From contig CAYSUS010000005.1 in the NCBI GenBank assembly GCA_964434165.1, forward strand, positions 62,001 to 126,000: 64,000 nucleotides of DNA, read 5' to 3'. The translations under genes and the position numbers were made by a program. Below are positions 1 to 9,112 of the stretch, one piece after another (position 1 is the first letter of the stretch; each line of letters starts with the position of its first letter). This DNA is from CAYSUS01 sp964434165. Its GTDB lineage: Bacteria; Planctomycetota; Planctomycetia; Pirellulales; Thermoguttaceae. The notes beneath the pieces were generated by a model that did not search any database, was not told the origin of the DNA, and saw only the letters and a program-made list of their open reading frames with translations.

Positions 1-437
1 ACGCCACGAGCGTTCCCACCATGCTCGCGCTGGCCCGGGCCCGCAAGTTCCTCGACCAGAGCGGGGCGGAGAACGTCTCGCTACTAGTGACCGGAGGGTT
101 GCGCGTCTCGTCGGACTTCGCCAAGGCCCTGGCCCTGGGCGCCGACGCGGTGGCCGTGGCCTCGGCCGCGCTGATGGCCGCGGGCTGCCAGCAGTACCGC
201 ATCTGCAATACGGGTCGCTGCCCGGTCGGCATCACCTCGCAGGACCCGGAGCTGCGGGCCCGACTGAAGATCGAGGAGTCGGCCCGCCGCCTGGCCAACT
301 TCCTCCGCGTCTCGACCGAGGAGCTTCGGGCCTTCGCCCGGCTCAGTGGCCACGACGACGTTCACGATCTTTCTCCGGCCGACCTCTGCACGACCAGCTC
401 GGAGATCGCCGCGAGCACCGGCGTGGCCCGGGCGTAG
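1..437 (+). CDS. FMN-binding glutamate synthase-like protein, C-terminal fragment
   Basis: The gene is cut by the left edge of the window; the open frame runs from base 3 to the TAG at 435-437, giving the last ~144 residues. It matches the end of the FMN-binding domain of glutamate synthase: a glycine-rich stretch (VTGGLRVSSDFAKALALGAD) that binds the cofactor phosphate, then the cysteine pattern C-x5-C-x4-C (CQQYRICNTGRCPVGI), which in this family holds a [3Fe-4S] cluster. Only ~75 residues follow the cysteines, so the GXGXG domain of full-length GltB is absent. That points to the short, single-domain type of glutamate synthase-related protein. The catalytic partner and the N-terminus lie outside the window. 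Confidence 0.8.
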   Translation, partial: ATSVPTMLALARARKFLDQSGAENVSLLVTGGLRVSSDFAKALALGADAVAVASAALMAAGCQQYRICNTGRCPVGITSQDPELRARLKIEESARRLANFLRVSTEELRAFARLSGHDDVHDLSPADLCTTSSEIAASTGVARA

Positions 438-441
438 CGGA

Positions 442-544
442 CTGGAACCGTTCTCAACCGGGATCCCACCCCCGGTTGTACCCGGAGTGCGGTCCGTGTC
501 ATGGCGTGGCCCGTTCGTGGATGGGCAGAACGGTTCCTGTCCCC
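442..544 (+). repeat. Interspersed inverted-repeat element, family A copy 1
   Basis: A 103 bp element bounded by perfect 11 bp inverted repeats: GGAACCGTTCT at 444-454 and AGAACGGTTCC at 527-537, followed by TGTCCCC. It shares its ends and length with copies at 3881-3982 and, in opposite orientation, 24455-24557. It lies in the 196 bp between the glutamate synthase-like gene and the propeller gene. The layout resembles REP/BIME-type palindromic elements; no REP-associated transposase is present in the window. Confidence 0.8.
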
Positions 545-575
545 GTACGCGCCCCTCGCATCGCGCGCGCCGGAC

Positions 576-584
576 TGCTAGAAT
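576..584 (+). promoter_or_regulatory. Candidate extended -10 promoter for the propeller gene
   Basis: TGCTAGAAT is an extended -10 motif (TGn followed by TAGAAT) about 50 bases upstream of the ATG at 634. No convincing -35 hexamer is seen 16-18 bases upstream, so this is a weak call. Confidence 0.35.
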
Positions 585-633
585 CCGAAGAACGTCCCCG
601 GTAACGACGCCCGCCTCCCCAAGGACTCACCCC

Positions 634-3600
634 ATGACCACCCCGCGATCGGTTCTCCGCTCCCGCTTCCTTGCCGCCGCGTGCGTCGGCGCGCTTGCAC
701 TACTCACCCCGCTTGCGGCCGCCGAGTCGCCCGACAGCCGAACGCTGATGCGCGCGGTCGGCGTCGAGCACGGCGTCCTCGCCGTGCTGGGATGCGGCGA
801 TGGCCGGCAGTGCGTCGATCTGCACGCGGGCGGGCAGTTCGTCGTCCAGGGCCTGGACCGCGACGCGGAGAAGGTGGCGGCCGCGCGTGGGGCGATCCAA
901 TCCAAGGGCTGCCTCGGGCCCGTCTCCGTGAGGAGGCTCGCGGGGCCCAAGCTGCCCTATGCCGACAACCTGATCAGCCTCATGGTGGTGGAGGACTCGC
1001 TGGGGATCGAGCGGCAGGAGATGCTCCGTGTGGTCCGCCCGCTCGGCGTGCTGCTAACCCGCGAGGGCGAGACGTGGACGAAGACCGTCAAGCCGTGGCC
1101 CGCCGATCTCGACGAGTGGACGCACTTCCTCCGCGACGCCTCGGGTAATGCCGTGTCGAAGGACGCCCTGGTCGGGCCGCCGCGGCGCTTGCGGTGGTCG
1201 GCCGGCCCTTTGTGGGGGAGGAGCCACGAGATGAACAACAGCTTCCCCGCGCTGGTCACCGCCCGGGGGAGGATCGTGTACGTGTTCGACCGCGGGCTGA
1301 CCGGCATGGAAGACCCGCGCTTGCCCGAGCGCTGGACGCTGATCGCCCGCGATGCGTTCAATGGCACGCTCTTGTGGGAGCGACCCCTGCCGACCTGGGG
1401 AAGCCAGACCTGGGGCAGCCGGGCGCTGCGTTTCTTCGGCGGCAACGTGGCGCGGCGCTTGGTGGCCGACGGGGATTCGCTCTACGTCACGTTCGAGTAC
1501 GGCGGGCCCGTGATGGTGCTCGACGCCGCCACGGGAAAGACCACGAGCCAGATTGCCCGCACCGAGGGCGCCGAGGAGATCCTCGCCCAGGGCGATCACC
1601 TCGTCGTCACGGGCCGCGCGAAGCAGGACGGCAAGCGGGGCGCGGCCTGGATCGCGTGTTACGAGATGCCCGGCGGGAAGCTCGTGTGGAAGAGCGACGT
1701 CCGGAACTACATCCCGCAGCTCACCGCGGCCGGTGACGCCGAAGTGGTCTATCACAACGGCCGGGAGGTGGTCTGCCTGGGGCGCAAGGACGGAACGGTC
1801 CGCTGGAGGGTCGAGGACAAGCCGGCCGCCGACAAGCGCGGCGGGCCAAGAATGCTGCTCGTGGCCGATGGCAAGGCCATCGTCACGTCGCGCCAGGGGA
1901 TCACGGCCCTGGCGATCTCAGACGGCGAGGCGGCCTGGAAGGCGCCCGGCCCGCAGGGCGACTCGATGCGCGACTCCGATCTGTTCGTCGCCCAAGGGGC
2001 CGTGTGGTGCTCCGGCCCCAACGGCACGATCGTCGGCTATCGCCTGGAGGACGGCAAGCCCGCCAGGACGCTTGACGCCGGCTGCGTGCAGAGCTACGGG
2101 CATCACCTCAGGTGCTATCGGGCGAAGGCGACCGAGCGGCATTTGATCACGCAGTTCCGCGGCGTGGAGTTCGTCAGCTTCAGCGACCGGGGCCACTGCC
2201 AGAACGACTGGCTGCGCGGCACTTGCACCTACGGGGTGATGCCGGCCAACGGCCTCCTCTACGTGCCGCCCCACTCCTGCTTCTGTTACGCGGGGGCCAT
2301 GTACCGGGGGCTGAACGCCTTTGCCGCCGACCCCTCGGGAGCGGACAACGAGGGCCAGCGGTTCGGGATCGGTCCGCTGGAGGAGGGCCCGGCCTTCGGC
2401 CGCATCGGTCCGGAGAAGCGGCCCTCCGACAAGGCCTGGCCTACCTACCGCCACGACGCGCGGCGCACCGGCGCTACGGCCGGGGCGATCCAGGGCACGT
2501 TGAAACGGGCCTGGAAGGCCGAGCTGGGCACGGCCCTCACCCCGCCCGTGGCCGCCGACGGCCGGGTCTTCGTGGCGGCCAAGGACCGGCACACGATCCA
2601 CGCCCTGAACGCCGCGACGGGCGAGCTGGCGTGGACCTTTGCCGCCGACGCGCGGATCGACTCGCCGCCGTCGGTCCACCGGGGCCTGGTGGTCTTCGGC
2701 TGTGCCGACGGCTGCCTGTACTGCGTGACGGCGGACGACGGACGGCTCGCCTGGCGGCGGAGGCTCGCCCCGGCCGAGCGGTGGATGGCGGTCGATGGGC
2801 AGCTCGAGTCCGTGTGGCGCCTGCACGGCAGCGTGCTGATCGAAGACGGGCTGGCCTACTGCTGCGCGGGGCGATCGAGCTTCCTCGACGGCGGCCTGTT
2901 CCTCTCGGCCGTGGAAGTCGCCACCGGAGAGGTGAGGCACAAGGCGCGCCTGAACACCTCGTTCGACACGCGCGTGGACCGCGTGGACAAGGACTTCGTG
3001 CCCTCCTATCACATCGAGGGCGCCCACTCCGACGTCCTCGTCTCCGAGGGCGGCTTCATCTATCTCAACCAGATGAGGTTCTCGCCGGAGCTTGAGCTGC
3101 TGGACGCCAAGTACTTGACCAAGGAGCAGGTGACGGGTCGGCCGTCGATCAACCTCGACAACAAGGCGTACGTCAACGAGGACATCTTCAACGTGCGGTG
3201 GCGGGGCAAGCGATGCGCCACCTACGACGAGCTGGCCGCGATCCTCGTGGACGAGAACCAGAGCGTGGGCGAGCGCGACCTGGGCAGGCACCTGTTCACC
3301 ACCAGCGGGTTCCTCGACACCACGTTTTTCAACCGCACCTACTGGATGTACGCGGGGACGTGGCCCGGCTTCAACCACTCGAACCTGGCCCCCAAGAGCG
3401 GGCAGATTCTCGTCATCGGCCCGGAGAAGACCTACGCCCTGAAGGCCTATACGTCGCGCTACGCCCTGAGCCCCAGGCTCGATCCGCAGACCAAGGGCTA
3501 CCTGCTCGTCGCCGATGAGAACGAGAACGACCCCACCCTCGACCCGCGTGCCTGGGGCAAGGACAAGGGCATGGGCTTCTCGCGGGGCGCGCCGCCCGTC

Positions 3601-3873
3601 TGGCACCAGTGGCTGCCGGTCCGCGTGCAGGCGATGGTGCTGGCCGGGCCCACGCTCGCGGTCTGCGGCCCGCCCGACGTGGTCAAGGAGGGCGACCCCA
3701 TGGCCGCGTTCGAAGGCCGCCTGGGCAGCCGGCTGTGCACCTTCTCGGCCGAGGACGGAAAGACCCTCGCCAGGCAGGACCTGGAGGAGACGCCGATCTT
3801 CGACGGGATGATCGCCGCCGAGGGCCGGCTGCTCTTGTGTACGCAGGACGGCGACGTGATTTGCATGGAGTGA
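634..3873 (+). CDS. Secreted PQQ-type beta-propeller protein with N-terminal methyltransferase-like domain
   Basis: 1079 residues. The frame is open from 346, but the ATG at 634 starts a clear Sec signal peptide (Arg-rich start, hydrophobic core, cleavage near AAAES), so it is taken as the start. Residues ~40-140 have the look of a class I SAM-methyltransferase fold: LGCGDG, an acidic-loop segment (VVQGLDRDAEKVAAAR) and LPYADNLISLMVVED. From ~residue 190 to the end there are repeated propeller blades of the PQQ/YVTN kind, with motifs such as LVWKSDVR, GTVRWRVEDK, GELAWTFAAD and GRLAWRRRLA. Proteins with this architecture are common in Planctomycetota but their role is unknown. The domain assignment is by motif only. 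Two family A repeats flank the gene, the second 7 bases after its stop. Confidence 0.8.
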   Translation: MTTPRSVLRSRFLAAACVGALALLTPLAAAESPDSRTLMRAVGVEHGVLAVLGCGDGRQCVDLHAGGQFVVQGLDRDAEKVAAARGAIQSKGCLGPVSVRRLAGPKLPYADNLISLMVVEDSLGIERQEMLRVVRPLGVLLTREGETWTKTVKPWPADLDEWTHFLRDASGNAVSKDALVGPPRRLRWSAGPLWGRSHEMNNSFPALVTARGRIVYVFDRGLTGMEDPRLPERWTLIARDAFNGTLLWERPLPTWGSQTWGSRALRFFGGNVARRLVADGDSLYVTFEYGGPVMVLDAATGKTTSQIARTEGAEEILAQGDHLVVTGRAKQDGKRGAAWIACYEMPGGKLVWKSDVRNYIPQLTAAGDAEVVYHNGREVVCLGRKDGTVRWRVEDKPAADKRGGPRMLLVADGKAIVTSRQGITALAISDGEAAWKAPGPQGDSMRDSDLFVAQGAVWCSGPNGTIVGYRLEDGKPARTLDAGCVQSYGHHLRCYRAKATERHLITQFRGVEFVSFSDRGHCQNDWLRGTCTYGVMPANGLLYVPPHSCFCYAGAMYRGLNAFAADPSGADNEGQRFGIGPLEEGPAFGRIGPEKRPSDKAWPTYRHDARRTGATAGAIQGTLKRAWKAELGTALTPPVAADGRVFVAAKDRHTIHALNAATGELAWTFAADARIDSPPSVHRGLVVFGCADGCLYCVTADDGRLAWRRRLAPAERWMAVDGQLESVWRLHGSVLIEDGLAYCCAGRSSFLDGGLFLSAVEVATGEVRHKARLNTSFDTRVDRVDKDFVPSYHIEGAHSDVLVSEGGFIYLNQMRFSPELELLDAKYLTKEQVTGRPSINLDNKAYVNEDIFNVRWRGKRCATYDELAAILVDENQSVGERDLGRHLFTTSGFLDTTFFNRTYWMYAGTWPGFNHSNLAPKSGQILVIGPEKTYALKAYTSRYALSPRLDPQTKGYLLVADENENDPTLDPRAWGKDKGMGFSRGAPPVWHQWLPVRVQAMVLAGPTLAVCGPPDVVKEGDPMAAFEGRLGSRLCTFSAEDGKTLARQDLEETPIFDGMIAAEGRLLLCTQDGDVICME

Positions 3874-3880
3874 CCGGGGG

Positions 3881-3982
3881 CTGGAACCGTTCTCAGGTGA
3901 CTCCACCCCCCCGGCATTCGTCGATGGGGAGTTGGCGCCGGACCACGTCCGTTCCTGCGTCGGCAGAACGGCTCCTGTCCCC
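3881..3982 (+). repeat. Interspersed inverted-repeat element, family A copy 2
   Basis: A 102 bp relative of the element at 442-544 in the same orientation: GGAACCGTTCT at 3883-3893 pairs with AGAACGGCTCC at 3965-3975 (10 of 11). It starts 7 bases after the stop of the propeller gene, between that gene and the convergent gap gene. Confidence 0.8.
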
Positions 3983-4025
3983 TTGTGTGCGGATCGCCTC
4001 TCGGCGCAGAAGCCCGCGCGCGGAA

Positions 4026-4134
4026 GGGGCCAGGCACCGTCTTCCCGACGCGCTGAAATCGCGCCGTCGCCATCGAGCGCCGATTGCCACCGTCCGCGGG
4101 GACGGCTCCTCGGCTGAAAACGGTGCCAGGCCCC
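4026..4134. repeat. Inverted-repeat element, family B
   Basis: A 109 bp element with 19 bp terminal inverted repeats matching at 17 positions: GGGGCCAGGCACCGTCTTC at 4026-4044 and the reverse complement at 4116-4134. Size and layout parallel family A, but the ends differ (GGCACCG instead of GGAACCG). It sits between the convergent ends of the propeller gene and gap, 8 bases from the gap stop, and could serve as a terminator for either gene. Confidence 0.75.
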
Positions 4135-4142
4135 GCGTCGAA

Positions 4143-5159
<1,017 letters not shown>

Positions 5160-5258
5160 AGTGCGTCTCCTTATGCCAAGAAACCGCCCCCGCCAGACGG
5201 GGACCCTGGGTGAAAACCTCTGCTATGGCGTGGCTTGCGGACCACGTAAGAATCCCGG

Positions 5259-5287
5259 ATTATACTGGCCGCCTGGTGGACCAGCAA
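5259..5287 (-). promoter_or_regulatory. Sigma-70 type promoter of gap
   Basis: On the minus strand, TTGCTG (5287-5282) is followed after exactly 17 bases by TATAAT (5264-5259). Transcription would start near 5252, giving a leader of about 93 bases before the GTG of gap. This is the best-matching promoter in the window and fits a highly expressed glycolytic gene. Confidence 0.7.
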
Positions 5288-5465
5288 CCGTGTAGCGGAA
5301 GGGGGCAGGAGGCAGCTGGCAGGGCACGGCTGGCGTTTGGGTGTTCACGACTCCGGGAACACCGCGTTCCTGGAATCCCAAGGGCCATTGGGCTCACACA
5401 AACCAAACATTTGCGCGTCAGCTACCGGTTCGACTCGGCCAGATACCAGGCAGCTCGCGCCCGGC

Positions 5466-5514
5466 TGCCCCCTGACTCCTGCCCCCTGACTCCTGCCCCC
5501 TGACCCCTGATCCC
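5466..5514 (+). repeat. 14 bp tandem repeat upstream of methyltransferase gene
   Basis: Three and a half copies of the 14-mer TGCCCCCTGACTCC: perfect at 5466-5479 and 5480-5493, one change at 5494-5507, then decay. The array ends about 16 bases before the ATG at 5530 and takes up the place where a ribosome-binding site would be expected; none is seen. Confidence 0.85.
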
Positions 5515-5529
5515 TGCCCCGGCTGTCCC

Positions 5530-6333
5530 ATGCCCCGCCACCACCGGCCCGAATGGCGGCTTCCCCCGGGCGTGCCCCGCGGCGTGTGGGAGTATGCCCA
5601 GGCCGAGCACATCGCCGCGGAGTACGACGCGTACTTCGCCGGCACCTTGCTGTTCGAGTTCGACGAGCAGGTGCTGGCGCGGCACTTCACGCAGCCCGGG
5701 CTGGTCGTCGATCTGGGGTGCGGCACCGGCAGGGCGGTGATCCCGCTGGCCCGGCGCGGATTCCAATGCCTGGCCGTCGATCTCTCCGAGCCGATGCTCC
5801 GCAAACTGGGCGAGAAGGCAGAAGCCGAGGGCCTCTGCGTCGGGCGGCTCCGCGCCAACCTCGTCGAGCTGGGTTGCATCCGCGACCAGGCGGCCGACTA
5901 CTGCGTGTGCCTGTTCAGCACCATCGGCATGGTCCGCGCACGCGAGCGCCGGCAGCATGTGCTTTGGCACGCGCGGCGGATCCTCAAGCCCGGCGGGCTG
6001 TTCGTGGTCCACGCGCACAACTTCTGGTTCAGCCTGTTCGACGCCGCGGGGCGCCGCTGGCTGGCCCGGCATCTGCTCCGGGTGGCGCTGCGACGCGACG
6101 TCGAGCGGGGCGACAAGTTCTTCGATTACCGGCGGATCCCCAAGATGTATCTCCACACGTTCTCCCGCGGCGAACTGGTCCGCGCGCTCAGGCGAGCCGG
6201 CTTCCGCATCCGCGAGGTGATCCCGCTCGACGTCGCCCGGCAGCGCCCGCTTCCCTGCAGGTGGCTCTTGGGCGGCCTGCGCGCCAATGGCTGGATTGTG
6301 GTGGCTGAGCGAGGAGTGGGCAGTGGCGAGTAG
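5530..6333 (+). CDS. Class I SAM-dependent methyltransferase
   Basis: 267 residues. Motif I is VVDLGCGTGRAVIPLARRG at about residues 58-76, followed by a motif II acidic residue in CLAVDLSEPML and the later strands ICVCLFSTIGMV and GLFVVHAHNFW. These define a Rossmann-type methyltransferase that transfers a methyl group from S-adenosylmethionine. The substrate cannot be read from sequence; the family includes UbiE/COQ5-like and small-molecule enzymes. The next gene, 147 bases downstream, encodes a sugar-binding lipoprotein, and there is no evidence that the two are co-transcribed. A 14 bp tandem array replaces the expected leader, so the start is plausible but not proven. Confidence 0.85.
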   Translation: MPRHHRPEWRLPPGVPRGVWEYAQAEHIAAEYDAYFAGTLLFEFDEQVLARHFTQPGLVVDLGCGTGRAVIPLARRGFQCLAVDLSEPMLRKLGEKAEAEGLCVGRLRANLVELGCIRDQAADYCVCLFSTIGMVRARERRQHVLWHARRILKPGGLFVVHAHNFWFSLFDAAGRRWLARHLLRVALRRDVERGDKFFDYRRIPKMYLHTFSRGELVRALRRAGFRIREVIPLDVARQRPLPCRWLLGGLRANGWIVVAERGVGSGE

Positions 6334-6419
6334 GTGCGTGGTGAGAGCACGGCGCGGGAAGCGGCCCGATCCAAGGGCCGTCACCCCGTCACCCACTCGC
6401 GAGTGCCGCGCGTCCAAAC

Positions 6420-6425
6420 TACAAT
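6420..6425 (+). promoter_or_regulatory. Candidate -10 box for sugar ABC importer
   Basis: TACAAT lies 56 bases before the ATG of the binding-protein gene at 6481. It is followed by a short imperfect dyad (TCCCATTCCCATTTGGGA, 6431-6448) that could be an operator. No good -35 hexamer is seen. Confidence 0.35.
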
Positions 6426-6480
6426 ATGCTTCCCATTCCCATTTGGGAGCCGTTCCCCGAGTCCTGCGGAGGTTGCTGGC

Positions 6481-7476
6481 ATGACGAATTCCCGTATTAC
6501 TTGCGCGATCGGCCTCTGTCTCCTCCTCGTCGGCCTCGCCGGCTGCGGGTCGGGCGAGGGGGACTCGGGTAATGGCGGAAAGCTGACCATTGCCGTCGTG
6601 CCCAAGAGCATGGGCGAGGACTTCTGGGGCACCGTGGAGGAGGGCGCGCGCGATGCGGCCAAGGAACTCGACGTCGAGATCCACTGGCAGGGGCCGGTCA
6701 CCGAGACCGAGATCGCCGAGCAGAACAAGATCATCGAGAACATGGTCAACCTGGGGATCGACGGGCTGGCCCTCGCCCCCGTCGATGAGAAGGCCTCGCG
6801 CAAGCCGATCGAGAACACGGTCGAGGGGGGCGTCCCCGTCGTGATCTTCGACTCCGAAGTCGAGGGCGACGCGCACGTCAGCTTCGTGGCCACGAACAAC
6901 GAACAGGGCGGCCGCCTTGGCGCCGAGCACCTCGCCAAGCTGCTCGGCGGCGAGGGCGACGTGATGTGCATGCGGTTCATCCAGGGCACCGGCAGCACCG
7001 AGGCCCGGGCAAGGGGCTTCCTCGCGGGCGCGAAGGAGGCGGGACTCAGCGTGGTGGCCGACCCCCACGCCCAGGGCGCCACCGTGGCCGGGTGCAAGTC
7101 CACCGCCGCCAACACGCTGGAACGTTTCGTCGAGGACAACCGCCTTGTGCTCAAGGGCATCTTCGCGTGCAACGACCGGTCGTCGGAGGGCGTGCTCGAG
7201 GCCCTGGACGACTTGCAGAAGAGCGGCGTGGAGATGGAGGTCAAGTTCGTGGGCTTCGATTTCACGACGCGCCTTGTGGACGCCCTCCAGGAGGGCCGGA
7301 TCGACGCCCTGGTGGTGCAGAACCCTCGCCGCATGGGCTACCTGGCCGTGGAGACGCTGGTCAAGCATCTCCGCGGCGAGGAGGTCGAGGAGTTCTACGA
7401 CACGGGCGTGGAGGTAGCCACTCGCGAGCGCCTGGAGAAGGAGCCCGATCTCCGCAAGCTCGTGGGTGCCGACTGA
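6481..7476 (+). CDS. Sugar ABC transporter substrate-binding lipoprotein (RbsB-like)
   Basis: 331 residues. The ATG at 6481 begins a lipoprotein signal ending in the lipobox LAGCG, so the mature protein would be anchored at Cys23. The rest is a periplasmic-binding-protein fold of the ribose/galactose type (Peripla_BP_4). It starts with KLTIAVVPKSMGEDFWGTVE and includes the hinge and ligand-loop motifs LGIDGLALAPVDEKA, GVPVVIFDSEV and FACNDRSSEGVLEAL. It should capture a sugar and deliver it to the permease encoded two genes downstream. The order binding protein, ATPase, permease is that of rbs/mgl-type operons. The sugar itself cannot be predicted. Confidence 0.9.
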   Translation: MTNSRITCAIGLCLLLVGLAGCGSGEGDSGNGGKLTIAVVPKSMGEDFWGTVEEGARDAAKELDVEIHWQGPVTETEIAEQNKIIENMVNLGIDGLALAPVDEKASRKPIENTVEGGVPVVIFDSEVEGDAHVSFVATNNEQGGRLGAEHLAKLLGGEGDVMCMRFIQGTGSTEARARGFLAGAKEAGLSVVADPHAQGATVAGCKSTAANTLERFVEDNRLVLKGIFACNDRSSEGVLEALDDLQKSGVEMEVKFVGFDFTTRLVDALQEGRIDALVVQNPRRMGYLAVETLVKHLRGEEVEEFYDTGVEVATRERLEKEPDLRKLVGAD

Positions 7477-7579
7477 GCCCACAGCCGTGCGGCATGCCCA
7501 CGCTGCGCGAGGGCATGTGCTCGGCAGCCGGCGGGCCAGCCCGCCGCCTGAATGGAAGACACCAATCAGCGGACCTGCC

Positions 7580-9112
7580 ATGCGCTTGCATGAAACCGAT
7601 GCGCCGCGCCTCCAGATGCGCGACGTCCACAAGCGTTTCGGGGCCACGCACGCGCTGCGCGGGGTGGACCTGTCGATCCGCGCGGGGGAGGTCCACGCGC
7701 TGGTAGGCGAGAACGGGGCCGGCAAGAGCACGCTGATGAAGGTCCTCTCCGGCGCGATCGCCCCGGATCGGGGGCAGATCCGCCTGGACGGTCGGCCCTT
7801 CGTGCCCCGCAATCCGCTCCACGCCCGGCACAGCGGCGTGGCCATGATCTACCAGGAGCTCTCGCTGGCCCCGCACCTGTCGGTGATGGAGAACATCGTG
7901 CTGGGCGTGGAGCCGACGCGGGGGCCCTTGGTCCGCTGGTCCGAGATGCGCCGCCGCGCGGGCGAGGCGCTGGCCGAGTTGGGCGCCGGCGACGTGCCGC
8001 CCGACGTGCAAGTGGACCGGCTCTCGGTGGGCCAGCAGCAGCTTGTGGAGATCGCCCGGGCGGTGGCCCTGGAGTGCCGCGTGCTGGTGCTCGACGAGCC
8101 GACGAGCAGCCTGACGCAGCAGGACGCGGAGAAGCTGTTCGCCCTGATCCGCCGGCTGAAGGCGCGGGGGCACGCCATCGTCTATATCTCGCATTTCTTG
8201 GAGGAGGTCCAGGAGATCAGCGACCGCTACACGGTGCTCCGCGACGGCCGGACCGTGGGCGGCGGCGCGACGGCCGCGGCCACGGTGGACGGGATGGTCG
8301 CCATGATGGTGGGGCGTGAGGTCAAGGAGCTCTATCCCCGCTCGCCGCGCACGCCCGGCGAAGTCGTGCTGGAACTGCGCGACGTGACCGGCGACAGGAT
8401 GCCCGTCTCGGCCTCGCTTGAGCTTCGGCGCGGGGAGGTGGTTGGGGTTGCGGGTCTGGTGGGCGCCGGGCGCACCGAGATGCTGCGCGCGATCTTCGGG
8501 CTCGACCCGGTGCGGCGCGGCCGCGTGCGCGTGGGGGCGCTACGGGGGCCTGCCTCGCCCGCCTCGCGTTGGCGCCAGGGACTGGGCATGGTCAGCGAGG
8601 ACCGCAAGACCGAGGGCCTTGCCCTGGGGCTTTCACTGGCCGACAACCTCACGCTGCCGCGCCTGGGCGGGCTGGGCCCCTGGCGTTTCGTTTTGCCTTC
8701 GCGCCAGGAACGCGCGAGCCGCCGTTGGATCGACCGGCTCGCGATCCGCTGCCGGTCGCCGCGCCAGCGGGTTTCGGACCTCTCCGGCGGCAACCAGCAG
8801 AAGGTGGCCCTGGCGCGGCTGCTTCACGCGGAGGTCGACGTGCTTCTCCTGGACGAGCCGACGCGGGGGATCGACGTGGCCGCCAAGGCCGAGGTCTTCA
8901 GGCTGATCGACGAGCTGGCCGTGGGCGACGCCGCGGCGGGCCGCGCGCCCAAGGCCGTGCTGATGGTCTCCAGCGCCCTCGCGGAGCTACTGGGCGTATG
9001 CGACCGGATCGCCGTGATGTGCCGGGGGCGGCTCACCGAGGCCCGGCCCACGCACCAGTGGGACGAACACCGGCTGATGCTGGCCGCAACCGGACCGGAA
9101 AGCGAGTCATGA
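7580..9112 (+). CDS. Sugar ABC transporter ATP-binding protein (RbsA/MglA type)
   Basis: 510 residues, close to the ~500 of RbsA/MglA. It contains two nucleotide-binding halves. The first has a normal Walker A (GENGAGKST), signature LSVGQQQL and Walker B VLVLDEPTSSL. The second has the degenerate Walker A usual for this family (GLVGAGRTEM), signature LSGGNQQKV and Walker B LLLDEPTRGID. It energises sugar import at the cytoplasmic face of the membrane. An upstream ATG at 7466 is in frame but would overlap the preceding gene and add an unrelated N-terminus, so 7580 is preferred. The stop overlaps the start of the permease gene (ATGA), indicating translational coupling. Confidence 0.93.
   Translation: MRLHETDAPRLQMRDVHKRFGATHALRGVDLSIRAGEVHALVGENGAGKSTLMKVLSGAIAPDRGQIRLDGRPFVPRNPLHARHSGVAMIYQELSLAPHLSVMENIVLGVEPTRGPLVRWSEMRRRAGEALAELGAGDVPPDVQVDRLSVGQQQLVEIARAVALECRVLVLDEPTSSLTQQDAEKLFALIRRLKARGHAIVYISHFLEEVQEISDRYTVLRDGRTVGGGATAAATVDGMVAMMVGREVKELYPRSPRTPGEVVLELRDVTGDRMPVSASLELRRGEVVGVAGLVGAGRTEMLRAIFGLDPVRRGRVRVGALRGPASPASRWRQGLGMVSEDRKTEGLALGLSLADNLTLPRLGGLGPWRFVLPSRQERASRRWIDRLAIRCRSPRQRVSDLSGGNQQKVALARLLHAEVDVLLLDEPTRGIDVAAKAEVFRLIDELAVGDAAAGRAPKAVLMVSSALAELLGVCDRIAVMCRGRLTEARPTHQWDEHRLMLAATGPESES

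Noticed and set aside
5420..5460. tRNA-like GGTTCGACTC segment
   Set aside because: It has the T-loop-like bases only; no acceptor stem, anticodon arm or CCA end could be paired around it.
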